DNA from: Distichodus sexfasciatus
Lineage: Eukaryota > Chordata > Actinopteri > Characiformes > Distichodontidae
NCBI GenBank assembly: GCA_032718565.1
Contig: JAVGVS010000023.1
Coordinates: 3,871,548-3,935,547 of the forward strand
Direction: 5' to 3'
Length of the DNA stretch: 64,000 nucleotides
Part shown: in pieces, positions 1 to 13,400 of the stretch
Layout of the letters: each line of letters opens with the position of its first letter
How positions within the stretch are numbered: the stretch's first letter is position 1
Notes under the pieces: model-generated
What the model was told of the DNA's origin: nothing
What the model saw: only the letters and a program-made list of their open reading frames with translations
The model's database searches: none
Program-made: the position numbers and the translations under genes

Positions 1-292
1 AGTCCCAGCTAAAGTCCAATAGGCGTAAATCCGTCGTAGCGACAGAGAACTTTAATCCCTGAGAATGCGTGCACAATGACCACGTCTTCAAAATAACCGA
101 TGGTATGTCTCTGTGTGGTGCTGCTGGATCTGAAATGTGCCAACAATTCCATGTTTGGCAGTGAATTCAACGACAAATTAGCAAGACAAAGCAGAGCAGG
201 AGTCTGCCTGGAAACGTGCTCTGCTAAGCCTGTGTCATCGGATTGAATGGAGGCAGCCACTTTTCATTTAGTTGTTCACTAGATTTGATACA

Positions 293-357
293 GCCACACA
301 CACTCATATGCACACAAATTCAGCCACACACACCCAAATGCACACACACACACACAG
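293..357. repeat. (CA)n-rich microsatellite
   Basis: Interrupted ACAC runs with AAATGC/CACAC interspersed. Confidence 0.8.
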
Positions 358-1726
358 CTGAGGGGGTCAACGATACCAAAGTACATAGTTAGGATCATAA
401 AAACAGACGTTACCATCCAGCTGCACCCCCCTAAACACACAGACACACACACTGCTGAGCCCTAACAGAAATCTCATCACTCTGTCTCTAGTTTCTGGTC
501 TGCTGTTGCCACGGTAGCAGTCAGAGAGAACGGGAGGTAGACAGTAATAAAATGAGAAAAGCAACAGCAGGCAGTAAAGAGGTAAAACAATGAGCGAATG
601 AGTAAGTGAATTTATGATGACTTGATTGAATTTTAGTGAAGAAGTGTGTGTCGATAATAAGAGAGTTCAGAGAGAATGTAATGTTATAATGGATAAAAGA
701 ATTCATGATTAAACTACTAAATGATTGAGAATGAAACGTGTAACGACCAGTATGATGAAACAACTGAATTAGGGACGATCAACTGATTAACAACCTACAT
801 AATTAAACTACTAAATGAGTGACTATCAAAGGAGTAAAAACCAAAGTCATTTGAAATATGAGTGAGAATCAGTATAATTAAGATGGTCCAGCATATACCC
901 CTTCGGCTTAAGCAGTGTTTGTGAAACATGGACAGCTGTATGATCATGGAGAGTTTATGCATCATAAGGTCTGAATCACTACAAATGCCCTGTAACTAAA
1001 ATGTGAACAGAGCATGTGTCTTTCTATGATCAAGTCAACAGAGAAAACCCCCACACACACCTGCTCAGCAGACCTGGCTGTCGTTGCATCTCAGAATAGT
1101 TTCTTTTCTCACCATTGATTGGCGGTCAGGTTTGAAAGCATAGTGACATTCCTGTCAAATGGATCGATCGGAGTTAACACTCTGAGCTTTTTCCTTCTGT
1201 GGTTTAGGGCCAACTCCTTCTTGTACCTCAGTATTGATGGTATCAAAGCAGCAAGTCATTATCTAACAGTATAGACTCCAAGACTTTGAACCTGTGCTTT
1301 TGGTGCATTTATACAGAGCCATGTGTGTTGACTTCAACTTATGTAACTGTTTTAAATCTGCCACGAGCCCGCATTCGTTCAGGGAGTGCTCCAAGATGAA
1401 TGCCCCATTTCCACATTTCCAAAGTTATCTCGCTCATTAGACTGAATTAATCCTGACATGTGCTTCTTGCCTCCACTTTCAAGCCTACAGAATGATGGAC
1501 CTAATAGTTTAAAACAGCATTGTCAGAGAACTCAGATAACTTGACAAACAGTGGCAGCTAGATTATTTCTAAACTGCATATAAACTCCACTTGAGGTTTG
1601 CTTCCATTAACACTGGAGAATAAAAGTGAACATTTGGTATGAAAACAAACATAACGTTTTTATAAACCTATATTTGAATTCCTGACCAAGAAACCAAAAG
1701 GTAACAGTGGATTTGTTTTAAAGATA

Positions 1727-3333
1727 CAGTGGTGTGAAAAAGTATTTGCCCCCTTCCTGATTTCTTTTTTTTTTGCATGTTTGTCACACTTACATGTTTC
1801 AGATTATCAAACAAATTTAAACGTTAGACAAAGATAACCCAAGTAAACACAAAATGCAGTTTTTAAGTGATGATTTTATTTATTAAGGAAAAAAAACTAT
1901 CCAAACCTACATGGCCCTATGTGAAAAAGTAATTGCCCCCTAAACCTAATAACTGGTTGAGCCACCTTTAGCAGCAACAACAGCAATTAAGCGTTTGCGA
2001 TAAGTGGCAATGAGTCTTTCACATCGCTGTGTAGGGATTTTGGGCCACTCTTCGTTGCAGAAGTGCTTTAATTCAGCCATATTGGAGGGTTTCCGAGCAT
2101 GAACTGCCTTTTTAAGAACATGCCACAGCATCTCAATTGGACTCAGGTCCAGACTTTGACTAGGCCACTCCAAAACCTTCATTTAGTTTTTTTAAGCCAT
2201 TCAGAGGTGGACTTGCTGGTGTGTTTTGGATCATTGTCCTGCTGCAGAACCCAAGTGCGCTTCAGCTTGAGGTCACAAACTGATGGTCGCACATTCTCCT
2301 ACAGGATTTTTGGTAGAGAGCAGAATTCATGGTTCCATCAGTCACAACAGTCTTTCAGGTCCTGAAGCAGCAAAGCAGCCCCAGACCATCACACTACCAC
2401 CACCATATTTGACTGTTGGCATGATGTTCTTTTTCTGAAATGCTGTGTTACTTTTACGCCAGATGTAACAGGACGCACACCTTCTAAAAAGTTCAACTTT
2501 TGTTTCGTCAGTCCACAGAGTATTGTCCCAAAAGACTTGGGGATCATCAGGATGTTTTTTTGGCAAAAGTGAGACCAGCCTTTATGTTCTTTTTCATCAG
2601 CAGTGGTTTTCGCCTTGGAACTCTGCCATGCAGGCCGTTTTTGCCTCGTCTCTTTCTTATAGTTGAGTCATGAACACTGAGCTTAACTAAGGCAAGTGAG
2701 GCCTGCAGTTTTTAGATGTTGTTCTGGGTTCTTTTGTGACCTCTTGGATGAGTCGTCGCTGCGCTCTTGCGGTCATTTTTATAGGCCAGTCACTCCTAGG
2801 AAGGTTCACCACTTTTCCATGTTTTCTCTATTTGTGAATAATGGCCCTCACCGTGGTTCGCTGGAGTCCCAAAGCTTTAGAAATGTCTTTGTAACCTTTT
2901 CCAGAACGACAGAAGTCAATTACTCTGTTTCTCGTCTGTTCCTGAATTTCTTTAGATCGCAGCATGATGTCTTCCTTTTTTGGGATCTTTTGGGCTACTT
3001 TTGAAGTGATCTCTTGATTGAACAGGTCTGGCAGTAATCAGGCCTGGGTGTGGCTAGTGAAATTGCACTCAGCTTTCCAAAAAATGTGATTAACCACGGT
3101 TACTTTATGATTTTACAAGGGGGGCAATTACTTTTCCACATAGGGCCATGTAGGTTTGGATAGTTTTTTTTCCTTAATAAAAAAAATTATCCCTTAAAAA
3201 CTGCATTTTGTGTTTACTTGGGTTATCTTTGTCTAATATTTAAATTTCTTTGATAATCTGAAACATTTAAGTGTGACAAACATGCAAAAAAAGAATAAAT
3301 TAGGAAGGGGGCAAATACTTTTTCAAAGCACTG
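1727..3333 (-). mobile_element. Tc1-like DNA transposon with long inverted repeats (inactive)
   Basis: Bounded by TA on both sides (1725-1726 and 3334-3335). The ends are inverted copies: CAGTGGTGTGAAAAAGTATT on the left, with the complement ending TTTTTCAAAGCACTG on the right. The inverted repeats run about 215 bp (1727-1942 and 3118-3333). Each has a second inner copy of the end motif next to GGGCCATGTAGG, the IR/DR arrangement of Sleeping Beauty-type elements. It encloses a broken transposase gene. Confidence 0.92.
1946..2965 (-). pseudogene. Tc1-like transposase, frameshifted
   Basis: DDE transposase that would cut and paste the surrounding element. On the minus strand the start is at 2965 (MLRSKEIQ), followed by a helix-turn-helix region (KALGLQRTTVRAI). 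After a break comes the first catalytic Asp in LWTDETKVELF and VMVWGCFAASG. After a stop and a further frame change come DNDPKHTSK and EWPSQSLDLSPIE, ending at a TAG at 1946. At least one stop (near 2300) and several frame changes (for instance near 2182) make it non-functional. The order of motifs and the length (about 340 codons) match intact Tc1 transposases. Confidence 0.9.
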
Positions 3334-5640
3334 TATGTCAACTTCAGCACAAGAAATGTATTTTTATCAAAACTGAAGCACCTTCAAAACAATGGATCTG
3401 TTCTTAAATATACTCCACTAAAGTATGTAAATGTTCTCTGTGGTATACTGTCTGAAATTCCATTTTTTCAATTCCATCGTTTTTTTCCATCCAACATCTA
3501 AAAGAGGGACAAATATATCTTCATACGAAAGTACTTTGATGCACACGAAAATATCTCATGCTCAAGTAAAAACATTTCTAATGCAGAAGAAAAGATCTCA
3601 TGCTCATGTAAAAATGTCTCTAACGCACAAGGTTCACAAGACCCTCAGCAGACGTTTAAGGTTCATATAGGCATATATGACTACAGATGAAATGTTCATA
3701 TGTACCTTTTAAGTCAGTTGCAATATGTGGTTGTGAGTGTTAAATGTAAAGGTTGCGAAAAACATGAAAGCAGTCCATATTTTAGAATATAACTGCAATT
3801 CTGTTTTTATAGCATCTATTCCATGTGTTATGTTCCAACGTCTATACAACTGATTCAATTTGCCGATAAGAAGAAACAGATCTCAGCAAAATTTGGACAC
3901 CGTGGACTTGTGGATCATGTGTAGTTTGTGTAGTAACTTTCAGGTTAGATTAAGATCATTTACTCCAGAAGATAATAAGATAATAGATAAGATCATTTAC
4001 TCCAAAATGTTTGGGATTTTGAAATAAGCATGGTAAAGTTATAAAAAAACATCGACTTGAGTATTTTACACAGACACACAGCAACAAATTGTAAATCCAA
4101 ATAATCAGAAATAAAGTGATGTAGTCTCTTACTTTTTTCCGGAGCTGTATAAGTATATATTCCTTTATGCTTTGTCTTCTGTTTTTTTAGTTCTTTTCCA
4201 TGTGTACTCACTTCTTTTGTCAGTTACAGTCCCACTGGAAACCATACACAAAAAATAAATAGATATTTCAGGCCCATAATGCACTGCAATAAAAAGCTCC
4301 CCATGACTTCACATTGATGTGATTAACTGACTGGCCAAAAAACACCTGCAGTCTCAGCGGTGGGCTGTGTGGAGAGAACTAGAACCGTCGGAATAAACTC
4401 GACTGATGTTTTTAGAAAGCATATCTCATGCTGGAAAGAGTATGCACTGTGAGTAATCAGATAGACAGCGTGAGCTTTCACCCACAGTGCCGGATTTATT
4501 TCCACAATTTGTTTCTGTCTTTCTTCTTCCTCCCCCCACTTATTCACTCTGTCAGTAATTAAGATAGGAGATTAAGCACATCACTCACTCACAATAGATA
4601 GCCTGACAACAGCAAACAGCAAGTCCCAGTTGAGAGCTGGCACATGTTTACAGCAGAAGTGAATGCAAAGCTCCTGCACCTTCATGCACCTCACCAGCAT
4701 CATATGCTGTCCGAAGATGAACTCTTTAAAAAAAGGATCTGACACCATCACACCTGCCAGTGTTTGGCTGACGGCTGACTGCGGATAAACTCGGTCGGCT
4801 CAGACGCGACCGCTTGGGTTAGAGCAGGCCAGAATCCCACCTCTCACTCCAGTATGCGGTTTGATGGAAAATTAATTAATAAGTGAATGAAAAAAATCCC
4901 CTCATACCTCAAACTCTAAGTTAACTGGTGATCAAAGGGAATCAGGGAGCACAGACCCAGAATCACCACACAAGGCAACACACCGTTGCAGCCAGCAACC
5001 TTGCACTGATTTTATTTGAAAAGCGGACCGAAAGGGAGGAGAAAATTAAGGGGGACACTAAGGGGCAAAAAGGAGACAATTGAAATGCAGACCGTACCGT
5101 ATAGGGAACAAGCCCTGATAACAGAGCTCGTCAAACCAATCAAGAAGCAACTTTCTCTCCCTCTCTCTCTCTTTTTAATCTTAGATATATAATAAATTAA
5201 ATCATGAGGGTCGTTTGTTAGTTATTGTCAGCTTACACGGGTCAAGCAAATCAAGTTCAAAAAAGCTTAACTCCTTTAATTAAAGAGGAAACAATGGCTA
5301 TTTTTCACTTTAAGTAGTTAATACTCTTATAGATTGTGCCCACTGTAATATAAACACACTATATTAATGCCAACAAGTCATCTTTTTCTTTTCATGTTGA
5401 CTACTAAAAAAGTAGACCTTGAATTTTACACTTAAATTAACTTTGTTTCATCAGTTGTCATAAAACAAATATTTCAGATATGAAAACAAGCTGTTATTTG
5501 TTGGAACAGTATCCTCCATCTGTCTCCAGCAGGCAGTTTCAGGTTGTGTCCAAGCCTACCAGCCATGTTGACTCGCTTTTTAGAGTAAGGCACAAACACA
5601 TATAGAGCCCAAATTTCACTTGAAATGACATTTGACTGAG
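3334..5640. other. Gene-free stretch
   Basis: Apart from the 42-bp tandem units, I see only AT-rich unique-looking sequence and a short pyrimidine run near 5160. Confidence 0.5.
3539..3622 (+). repeat. Two tandem 42-bp units
   Basis: ATGCACACGAAAATATCTCA... at 3539 and ATGCAGAAGAAAAGATCTCA... at 3581 are 42-bp near-copies; a third unit starts at 3623 and fades. Confidence 0.6.
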
Positions 5641-5644
5641 AATG

Positions 5645-5815
5645 GTGGGGGTTGTGATGATCGAGTGGTTAGGATCCTCACTTTTGGACTAAAAGTTCAT
5701 GGCTTTGCAATCCTGTCTCCAGCATTACCATCATTGGGTCCCTGAGCAAGACCCCTAACTCCGGTCCAGGGACTGAGCGTCTGCTAAATGCTGTAAATGT
5801 ACATGTAATGAACAT
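5645..5815 (+). repeat. tRNA-derived SINE, family B
   Basis: ATGATCGAGTGGTTAGGATC (A-box-like head), CCATCATTGGGTCCCTGAGC, and the tail GCGTCTGCTAAATGCTGTAA. Confidence 0.65.
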
Positions 5816-5895
5816 ATGGCAACTTGACTTGATCCTACCATGAATAGTGGAGGAGAAGTTTATACTAGTCTGTTGGGCTGAAGTGGCTCCATCAC

Positions 5896-6211
5896 TGTGT
5901 GTGTGTGTGTGTGTGTGTTCTTGTACTTGCTACTTAGTGAGAACCAAAATGAGTTTCTAACCAGCAGAGTGAGGACATTTTTGGGAAGTGAGGACTTTTT
6001 TAGTGGTGCTCACTTCTTTAAACTGCTTTTACAAAAAAAATACAAGTTTATTTGCAAAGCTAAAAGTGTAGAAAGATTAGCTTTTGGTTACTGAGGTTAT
6101 GGTTAGGGTTATGTTTAGGGTGAGGTGTAGTATTATTTAGATACAGTAATATAGAAGTCAGTGGAGGTCCTCACTACTATATAAGTATAAGGATGTGTGT
6201 GTGTGTGTGTA
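5896..6211 (+). repeat. Microsatellite-flanked repeat with telomere-like motifs
   Basis: (TG)n at both ends (5896-5918 and 6194-6210) encloses about 275 bp. AGTGAGGAC-type motifs sit near the left end and GGTCCTCACTACTAT near the right end, an imperfect inverted layout. GGTTATGGTTAGGGTT (near 6097-6112) and TTTAGGGT resemble the vertebrate telomere hexamer. Confidence 0.7.
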
Positions 6212-7964
6212 TCATCAAACAGAAAAAGAAAAAAAGAAAAAAGAAGGATGTTTTAACATAGAATAAATATATATGTAGGACATGTGCAGCTAAATGAAAT
6301 GAACTTGAATATTTTAAAAACCCACTACATCCCCATTTTAATCATTAGTTGATGTAAACTAATTTAGACTTCATTTTAAAACTTCTGATTAAATGCAAAC
6401 CTGAAGCAGAGCTTTAACTTAGCGCGGGGAAGGCAACTGACAGCGTAGTGCTAGAAGTATACATATTAGAACGACTGCTGATAGCTTCATTCATACCTAA
6501 GGCAAAGGTTTGGCATAAATGGAACGTGTCAGCCTAGCCTCAGAGGACTAAATCTTGTCGCCATTCCACACATAAGGCAAGCTCCAACACACCTTCCACA
6601 TAATCAGATTAGAGTTTTTCGGTCCACACTTACTACAGTAGTTGTGACAAGAAACATGTTTGTTTGTGTGTTTCTTTCAGGGCTCAGAGGGAAAGCAATT
6701 CCATTACTGTCACTCTCAGTTTTCACAGTTTCTTAGATTTTACAGCGATTTGCACCCATTCAAGTTGACTTTAGTGACCTATCGAGATTTGAACATTTGT
6801 CCATCTTATACAGCATCATACCAGCAGTTAACACCAAATGTCCGTTTTAAAAACTACGCCGGTTAGTACTCGTATTTGCAGCAGGGCAGTATTTAACAAA
6901 CTTCACTGCATCCAAGAGCGCAAGCTTCCATGCGAATTTATCTGTCCAACCTGCAGGCCAATCTTGCCCTTTTTAAAGCCCCTCTGTCCATTTGATTTTA
7001 CCATCCATCACTCATCACGTTATAAGCCCACCCATGCAAAAAGAAGCTTTGGGATTATTAGAAATTTAAATGAAGATTATTTTTTCCATTCAAAAGCTCT
7101 TGTCTTTGCTGTAGTCACAGGGTGGCACTGAGACGTTGTGTGTAGAGACACCAGATCACTTGAAAGCAGAGAGCTCTACCCAAACCAGTGCTTCAAAAGA
7201 AACAGCCCCGTCGAAGACGCCACTCGGCTTGTTCTCGCTTGTGCAGCGAACTAGATGAATCAAAGCATCCCACTTTCTAAAGACCGCTAAAAGCCTGCCT
7301 GCCAAATAGAATCAATGCAAAGCAGCCACTACACGCATTCATCGATGTGAACAGCTCATGGATGAGTTGAACTCATGTGAAGTAGATGAGATCATTTGGC
7401 AAAGCATGGCTTGTTTGCCAACACTACACTTTCGTATGAGTAGTGATGGATTTTGCTGATGGTTCAACCTATCTCTTTTCAGAAAAAATATCAAGTTCTT
7501 ACACATGCCTGGCCACCTTCCTCATAATACAGAGATCTTTTGGCTGTAAAACTCCATCGATTTTCCAATTGTGAGACAATCAAATAGAAAGCACGAGAGC
7601 AACACTGTTAGCTGACTTTTTTACTCTTAACATATATAAAAATAATATAAACACACACAGAGACACATAAAATGAGCACAAACAAACACAGTAAACCCAT
7701 GTTACACAGTGGCCAGAACATCCTGAAGCATTTCACATCTCCGCTTGTGCTGCCACAAACATCCTTCATATTTATGCATGATATGCCAATATGCAAGACT
7801 TCAAAGACCAGTCCAGCCCCCTTTAAAAAAATTCCCAAGATGTCCTTGCAATGCTTGCAACTTAGAATTATAGAGTAACTCCAAAAAAACTGCCTTGCCT
7901 TTTGGAACTGGCCAAGACTGACACTCCATAGAGGTTTTCACTACCCACAGCAAAGCACAAGTCT

Positions 7965-8206
7965 TGCATGCTCTCCCTGGGTTGCGTGGGTTTCCTCCCA
8001 CAGTCCAAAAGCATTTACTGTAGGTTAATTGGCGACTCTAAATTGGCCCCGTAAGGAGTGAATGTGAGTAGGACCGTGTGTGCCCTGCAGTGTTAGCACC
8101 TGCCCAGGGTTGGTCCCCGTTTTGCGCCCGTAAGTTCCCGGGATAGGCTCCGGTCCCCTCGTGACTCCAGTTGGGATTAAGCAATCTGGGTAATGAATGA
8201 ATGAAA
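7965..8206 (+). repeat. LINE (L2-like) 3' tail
   Basis: Recognisable by TTTCCTCCCACAGTCCAAAA, GCCTGCCCAGGG-like text, CCCGGGATAGGCTCCGGTCC and a closing (AATG)n tail. Directly abuts the hAT element at 8219. Confidence 0.65.
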
Positions 8207-8218
8207 GTTCAGTAATTA

Positions 8219-8681
8219 ATAAGGGTCGACCGGGCCGATTATCAGGGACGGATATTAGTAATTTTGCCGATTATCGGTATTGGTGTTTAATTTTGACCAT
8301 CACTGATATTGAGTAATTATATGGTGCGCTACTGTGACTCCACTGCCATCTCTTCTCTCTGTGCCGTTTGCTCTCGACACGCTTCTTCATTTAATGTCCC
8401 GACCCACAACAGTCTCTTGATTGGCTATATGTCACAAGAGTAGAGCCAATCAACGCTGAAGTCTTGGTGTCACTTACACATAAGCGCAGTGTGAAGCTCT
8501 GAGAAGGAGAACAGGAGAGAGGAGAGTTTCAGCTAAGCTTGGTGTTTGTTAAATTCTAAGTTTTGACAGAGATTTTCTTTTTTTTTTCCAATATCAGTTC
8601 CAAATATCAGTTATTGACCCCGTTAACTAGCGATAATCAGTATCGACATAGACCCTGAAAAACCAATATCGGTCGACCTCT
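8219..8681. mobile_element. hAT-type non-autonomous element (MITE)
   Basis: Ends carry inverted GGTCGACCG at 8223-8231 and the complement at 8670-8678. The 8-bp target duplication AGTAATTA is present at 8211-8218 and 8682-8689. About 463 bp, no transposase. It inserted directly behind the AATG tail of the LINE fragment ending near 8206. Confidence 0.8.
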
Positions 8682-8689
8682 AGTAATTA

Positions 8690-10160
8690 ACTAGCAAAAT
8701 GAGTCCTTGTAAACATCTAAAACCTGTTTTAGCAAGAACATCCTAGTAATATCCATACTCACACTGACCAATACACCGGCTAATGCAGTGGCAGACTGAT
8801 ATATTGAACTAAACTCAAATGGTTTGAACCGTTGTCTCTTGTTTTTCAAAACAGACAGAGCTGCTGGCAGCACTCCAGCATCCAGTGAATGCCTGGCTTT
8901 TCGTACACAGCAGGTCTTCATTGGCAACGCAATGAAGCCAGCTTCACCAGTGACTCACAAAGCATCAATTATGACACTAATCCAAACCGCATGGAAATTA
9001 AGAGAAAGATTACATCCACATCAACAAATCTTAACAACCTTAGACATAGGACAAAAGGCGACACACACATACACCGCAAAAATCTGAAGATAATGACCTG
9101 GCAAATATAGCTAGAAGAGTAGCCAGAGAGGCATTTTGAAATGTATTTTTCCTGTTGTGTTAAACACATGTTGGCTCGGACTTAGGTCACCGACTGTTCT
9201 TTTTGACACCTGAAGCCTGGCCAGATAGCAACAGATGTCAATTAAGATTAGCTTGAGGATGAGTAGCAAAGAAACCAGACCAAAGCCAACAGACCAAACA
9301 GATGTCGAGCCCCTTTTCACTCATCTTTAGCATGTTTTAGACCTTCAGCCCTCGCCGAACGTCATCCAGCAATCCTCTGCATAGAAATCAGGAATAAACT
9401 CCCTATGCAAGGACACTTCTCCTGTGCCCTTTTCAAGCATGAGCCGCTGGATATTTTGTCACCAGCAGAGGGACAGCAATGAATCTTTTTTTCCGTAGAC
9501 ACTGGATGGTATGATGACTCAATCTTTACGGCCAAATCGTTAACGGCGCCGATAGCCCCTTAAGCGAGGATGGGCTGTCACTCACGGCACAGACGTATAT
9601 CCCAGGCCTAATCCGCAAGCAGTCTTCAATCATACTTTTACTGAATATACACCATGGGCCAAACTCGACGCAGACCTGCAATTCCAACCGTTCTTTGGCT
9701 GAGCTTGGCTCTGACAGTGGATCGATGTGTTTTGATTGGGCCCCATCACGGCTCTGTCAGGCCCTGGCTTAAAGAGGGGGCCGAGGCCAAAGGGAATTCT
9801 GGACGCAGCTGAACATCCTTGAAATAACCTCCCCAAATTAGACCCAGGCCCAGGGCCTGCTATACCCCACTTTAAAGGAGCACTAAAATAGTAAATGAAA
9901 GGCGGTGGGGCAAGGAAGACAGTTGGCAACGTGCCACTTTAGACTTCATTTATGTCTCAGTTAGAGTTAAAATTCCTGTGAAAAAGCGTCTCATGTGGCC
10001 AGGAAATTGGATTTCTCTGACATAATCAGGATGACAAATGTACAGCATTCCCTCAGTACTAATGATATACTGTATATCTTAGTATTGATTAAGTCAATTC
10101 AAAGATGTATATTTGTTGTGTAATGTTCAATATATGACATTTTTTTAAACAATTATTTTT
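8690..10160. other. Gene-free stretch, partly GC-richer
   Basis: 9350-9950 is less AT-rich and free of recognised repeats, so it may be conserved non-coding DNA; nothing decisive is seen. Confidence 0.3.
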
Positions 10161-10162
10161 TT

Positions 10163-10406
10163 GTGTGATTATTTGTCATTGTGAACACAGCACAGCACAC
10201 AGTGCACCACAACGCAATATGGCCTCTGCACTTAAGCCAACCGTGAAGGGGCAGTGGGCAGCTAACATGGGCAGCCACTGGGGAGCAGTGCATGGGGATG
10301 GTACGTTGCTTATGAGAACCTCAGTAGTAACTTTACCGGTCTGAGATTCGAACTGGTGACCTGGTGATCACGGGGCGAACGCCCAACAGTTACGCCACCA
10401 ACCGAT
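10163..10406 (-). repeat. tRNA-derived SINE, family A (near full length)
   Basis: On the minus strand a tRNA-like head (A box TGGCGTAACTG, B box AGTTCGAATCT) leads into a body with CTGCCCATGTTAGCTGCCCA and GTGGTGCACTGTGTGCTGTG, ending CAATGACAAATAATCAC. This is the best copy in the window. Confidence 0.75.
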
Positions 10407-11436
10407 AATATAGCACTCTCTTTCATCTATCACTTCTTTTGATGCAATCCGAACACGATAAAATATCCCAGATAGGTCACGACAACCACGACAACTGAAA
10501 AATAGAAATCCGTTTAACAAATCCAATAAAAAATATAGTGGAAAAAATATTGTGGGAAACATTACTTATTTCATCAGTTCATCACATTAACAATGAATGA
10601 TTTCAATTATTAAATTATTATCACTTAATATGCAATAAAACAGAGCCACACTCATTAACAAGTTGCCTTTTACCCTCATAAAACATGTCTTTTACTCCCA
10701 CGTAAACACCCACACAGTTAACCACTGATGCATTCAAATGCACTGATGCTGTATCTCACAAAGTAAATGACCAGCATCTGCTTGACTGGCATCTCTGCTC
10801 TCCCCTCCAAATAATTTGCTTCGGTCCTCTCGGCTGTGAACAAAAGACTCATGATGGAACTTTTAATTGGCCTGTCCAAGTGCACTCACCATTCACACGC
10901 TCTTCGTCTGTCTTTTTCCTGATCCTTTCCGAATAAGAGGCGGCATTCGTCTCTCTCCGACCCCTTTGATCTCTCACAATAAAGCACGGAAAAGGGAGCA
11001 GCCGCGTTCCGGCCATGCATACTTTAAACGGGAAGATATTGATTTTTAACTTTCCGTTCCATTCTTCTGTCCAACCCCCACCATGCTACAGTTTCCACAC
11101 AGTGAATGGGTTTCCAAGGCCAGATTAGATGAACCTGTGATTGGCTCTCATAGCCTTGGGAACTGGAGATGTAATTAAAACTAACCCACATCACACTGTA
11201 CCCAAAATAAGAACGGAGTCTGTCTGTCAGCTTACAACAAAATTAATTCCAGGTTTGTTTCTGGGCATCAACCTAAAAGAGATTAACAGTGCATAAATAC
11301 ATAATAGTTACTGAGGAACTTTCATGATTGTAAACACAGCATTGCAGGTCAGCATTGTAAACACATACTGTACACATTCAGGTCTTACTAACTTTGTGAG
11401 GTACTCACATGAATTCTTCCATGTATGCTTATTAGG

Positions 11437-11550
11437 GGTGTTGAAATTAATCACATAATCAATGCATCACAATGTAGATGTGGACGACTCTACATCAATG
11501 CGGTGGCAGACCATAATCGATTATATCGGGGGTTTTCAACCGGTGCTTTG
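11437..11550. mobile_element. Left-end fragment of the 46235-type hAT element
   Basis: AGGGGTGTTGAAATTAATC followed by CATAATC-A-TGCATC and a diverged copy of the same internal sequence as 46237-46345. No matching right end was found nearby. Confidence 0.6.
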
Positions 11551-13299
11551 CAGACCGCAGCAATGCTTTATTTTGACTAAAGAAAGCATTTTCTTCTGCT
11601 CACTGAAATTATGATCTTGCTTCCACAGTATGAAATCTCATCTCAGATATACTCCAAATTTTAAAAAGCAAGACAGTTTGTTGAATAATACATTTTTAAA
11701 GATATAAACTATGCACATATTTTATGTAAACCTTGGTTGCGACTTTTTGTACGAAGTTATACATGAATTATTTCATTGTACAAGCACAGACTGCATTGCA
11801 TCCTCTGCATCTGTCATCTACCCTCTGCCAGGATGAATACCACCTGTACTTCAGGAACAGATAATCCACATAAAGGTAATGCAGCTTATGTCTGGGTTGG
11901 GATTTGGATGGGAGACCCGCTAGAGTGAAGACAGAAGAAGCGTTGGTGGATCGTGGTAACGGCACGATAAGCTAATGTCTATCATCCAGATCAGTTGTGT
12001 ACACTGACAGTGTTTGAAGTGTCTCTATTGCTTATAAAGTCTATACTGTAATATAAAAGTGTAACTTTTTATCCTGGAGGCCAGTTTGACCTGGTGTTAC
12101 TTAGATGGTAGTTATATAGCAGCAGCACTTCTATATACAGTACTTGCATAGTATAAATATGCAGAGAGCTTTCTATTCCCAAAACTGATCACAGATGATG
12201 GGCTTACACACCTTTGGACATTCTTCAAATACGAAACAAAGTGAACACTGTGAAAAATAGAAATAATTCTTCGTCCCATGTAAAATGTCTTAAGTAAGCA
12301 ATTACTTGACTTGGATTACCGGGGTACTGGGGGGAGGTCGCCGCCCCCCAATCAAGACCCAGACCTCCCAAAGAGACAAAAACAACAGTGGTGGGGGTTG
12401 CTGAAACATTCAGTATTTAGTATATTCTTCTGTTACTGTAAAATATATGAGTCCCCTTCCATTCTCACCATGAGGGATCATTATAATGTAATATGAGGGT
12501 AATGTAATATGACATCAGACAGCCTTAATGAGGACCATGCCATGTCTTTACCTCTTCAGCGTTGCTAGAACCAGCCAACTTGTTCATTTATTCTCATCAA
12601 GTGACTTTGTATTATCTGTCATGGTACTGTTCAACATGTCTAGTCTAGCTTGTTGAAAATGTGTTATTTTACAACCATCATTTAGGTGTTTTAAGTGTTT
12701 CCTCTACAGATGAGAGCTGAGGTCTATAAGTTGTATTATTCACCATTGATTTGGTGAATAATGCAAGGCTGCTTCAGTCAATGTAAATTAGGTAAGGTAG
12801 AGGTACTCTAGTTACATTAGGTTTACATTTTGGTGAGGTAAAATCAGTCATGGTTAGTTTTTCAACTCCTTATGTTTTCATTCTCATTTTTTTAATGAGT
12901 TAAGTGTTATGCTTAAGTGCAGTAGCTGGTCATGACTTTGAAAGTCTTGACTTCGTAAAGTTGGACCCCCTAATCGAGGAAGCGTAATTCGTACTTTCAT
13001 TCACTTCTTTTAATTTTCCATTCTGAGGCCAATATTTAATTCAGTGAGAAATGTTCTATAGAATTGGCACAAAAATTACTATTATAGCTATCCAAACCCT
13101 GATAAATATCCAACTCTTATAATGTTAGCATTCCTACCTGTACTGATACCATATTAACCAATAAATTACATCAAACAAATAAATAAAATCAATGCAAATT
13201 GCTTAAGCATAAAGTAATTCCATTTTGACTAAATGGTAGGTGGTCCATGACATGGAAACTAGTTTCACCACTGATATTGCTTTTAAATATTATTTCATT

Positions 13300-13400
13300 T
13301 GATTTATTATTCAGAACATTTCCAGACGGTTTGGGCATCTTTATAGATAATGAATTTAATGCAAATTTTTAAAAAATTAATAGGAAAATAATAGGAAAAA
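13300..13400. repeat. Internal fragment of the 46235-type hAT element
   Basis: GGGCATCTTTATAGATAATG and the AT-rich run after it match 46471-46530 inside the better preserved copy. Ends not found. Confidence 0.4.

Noticed and set aside
2099..3004. Plus-strand frames across the Tc1 element
   Set aside because: They are antisense shadows of the transposase region.
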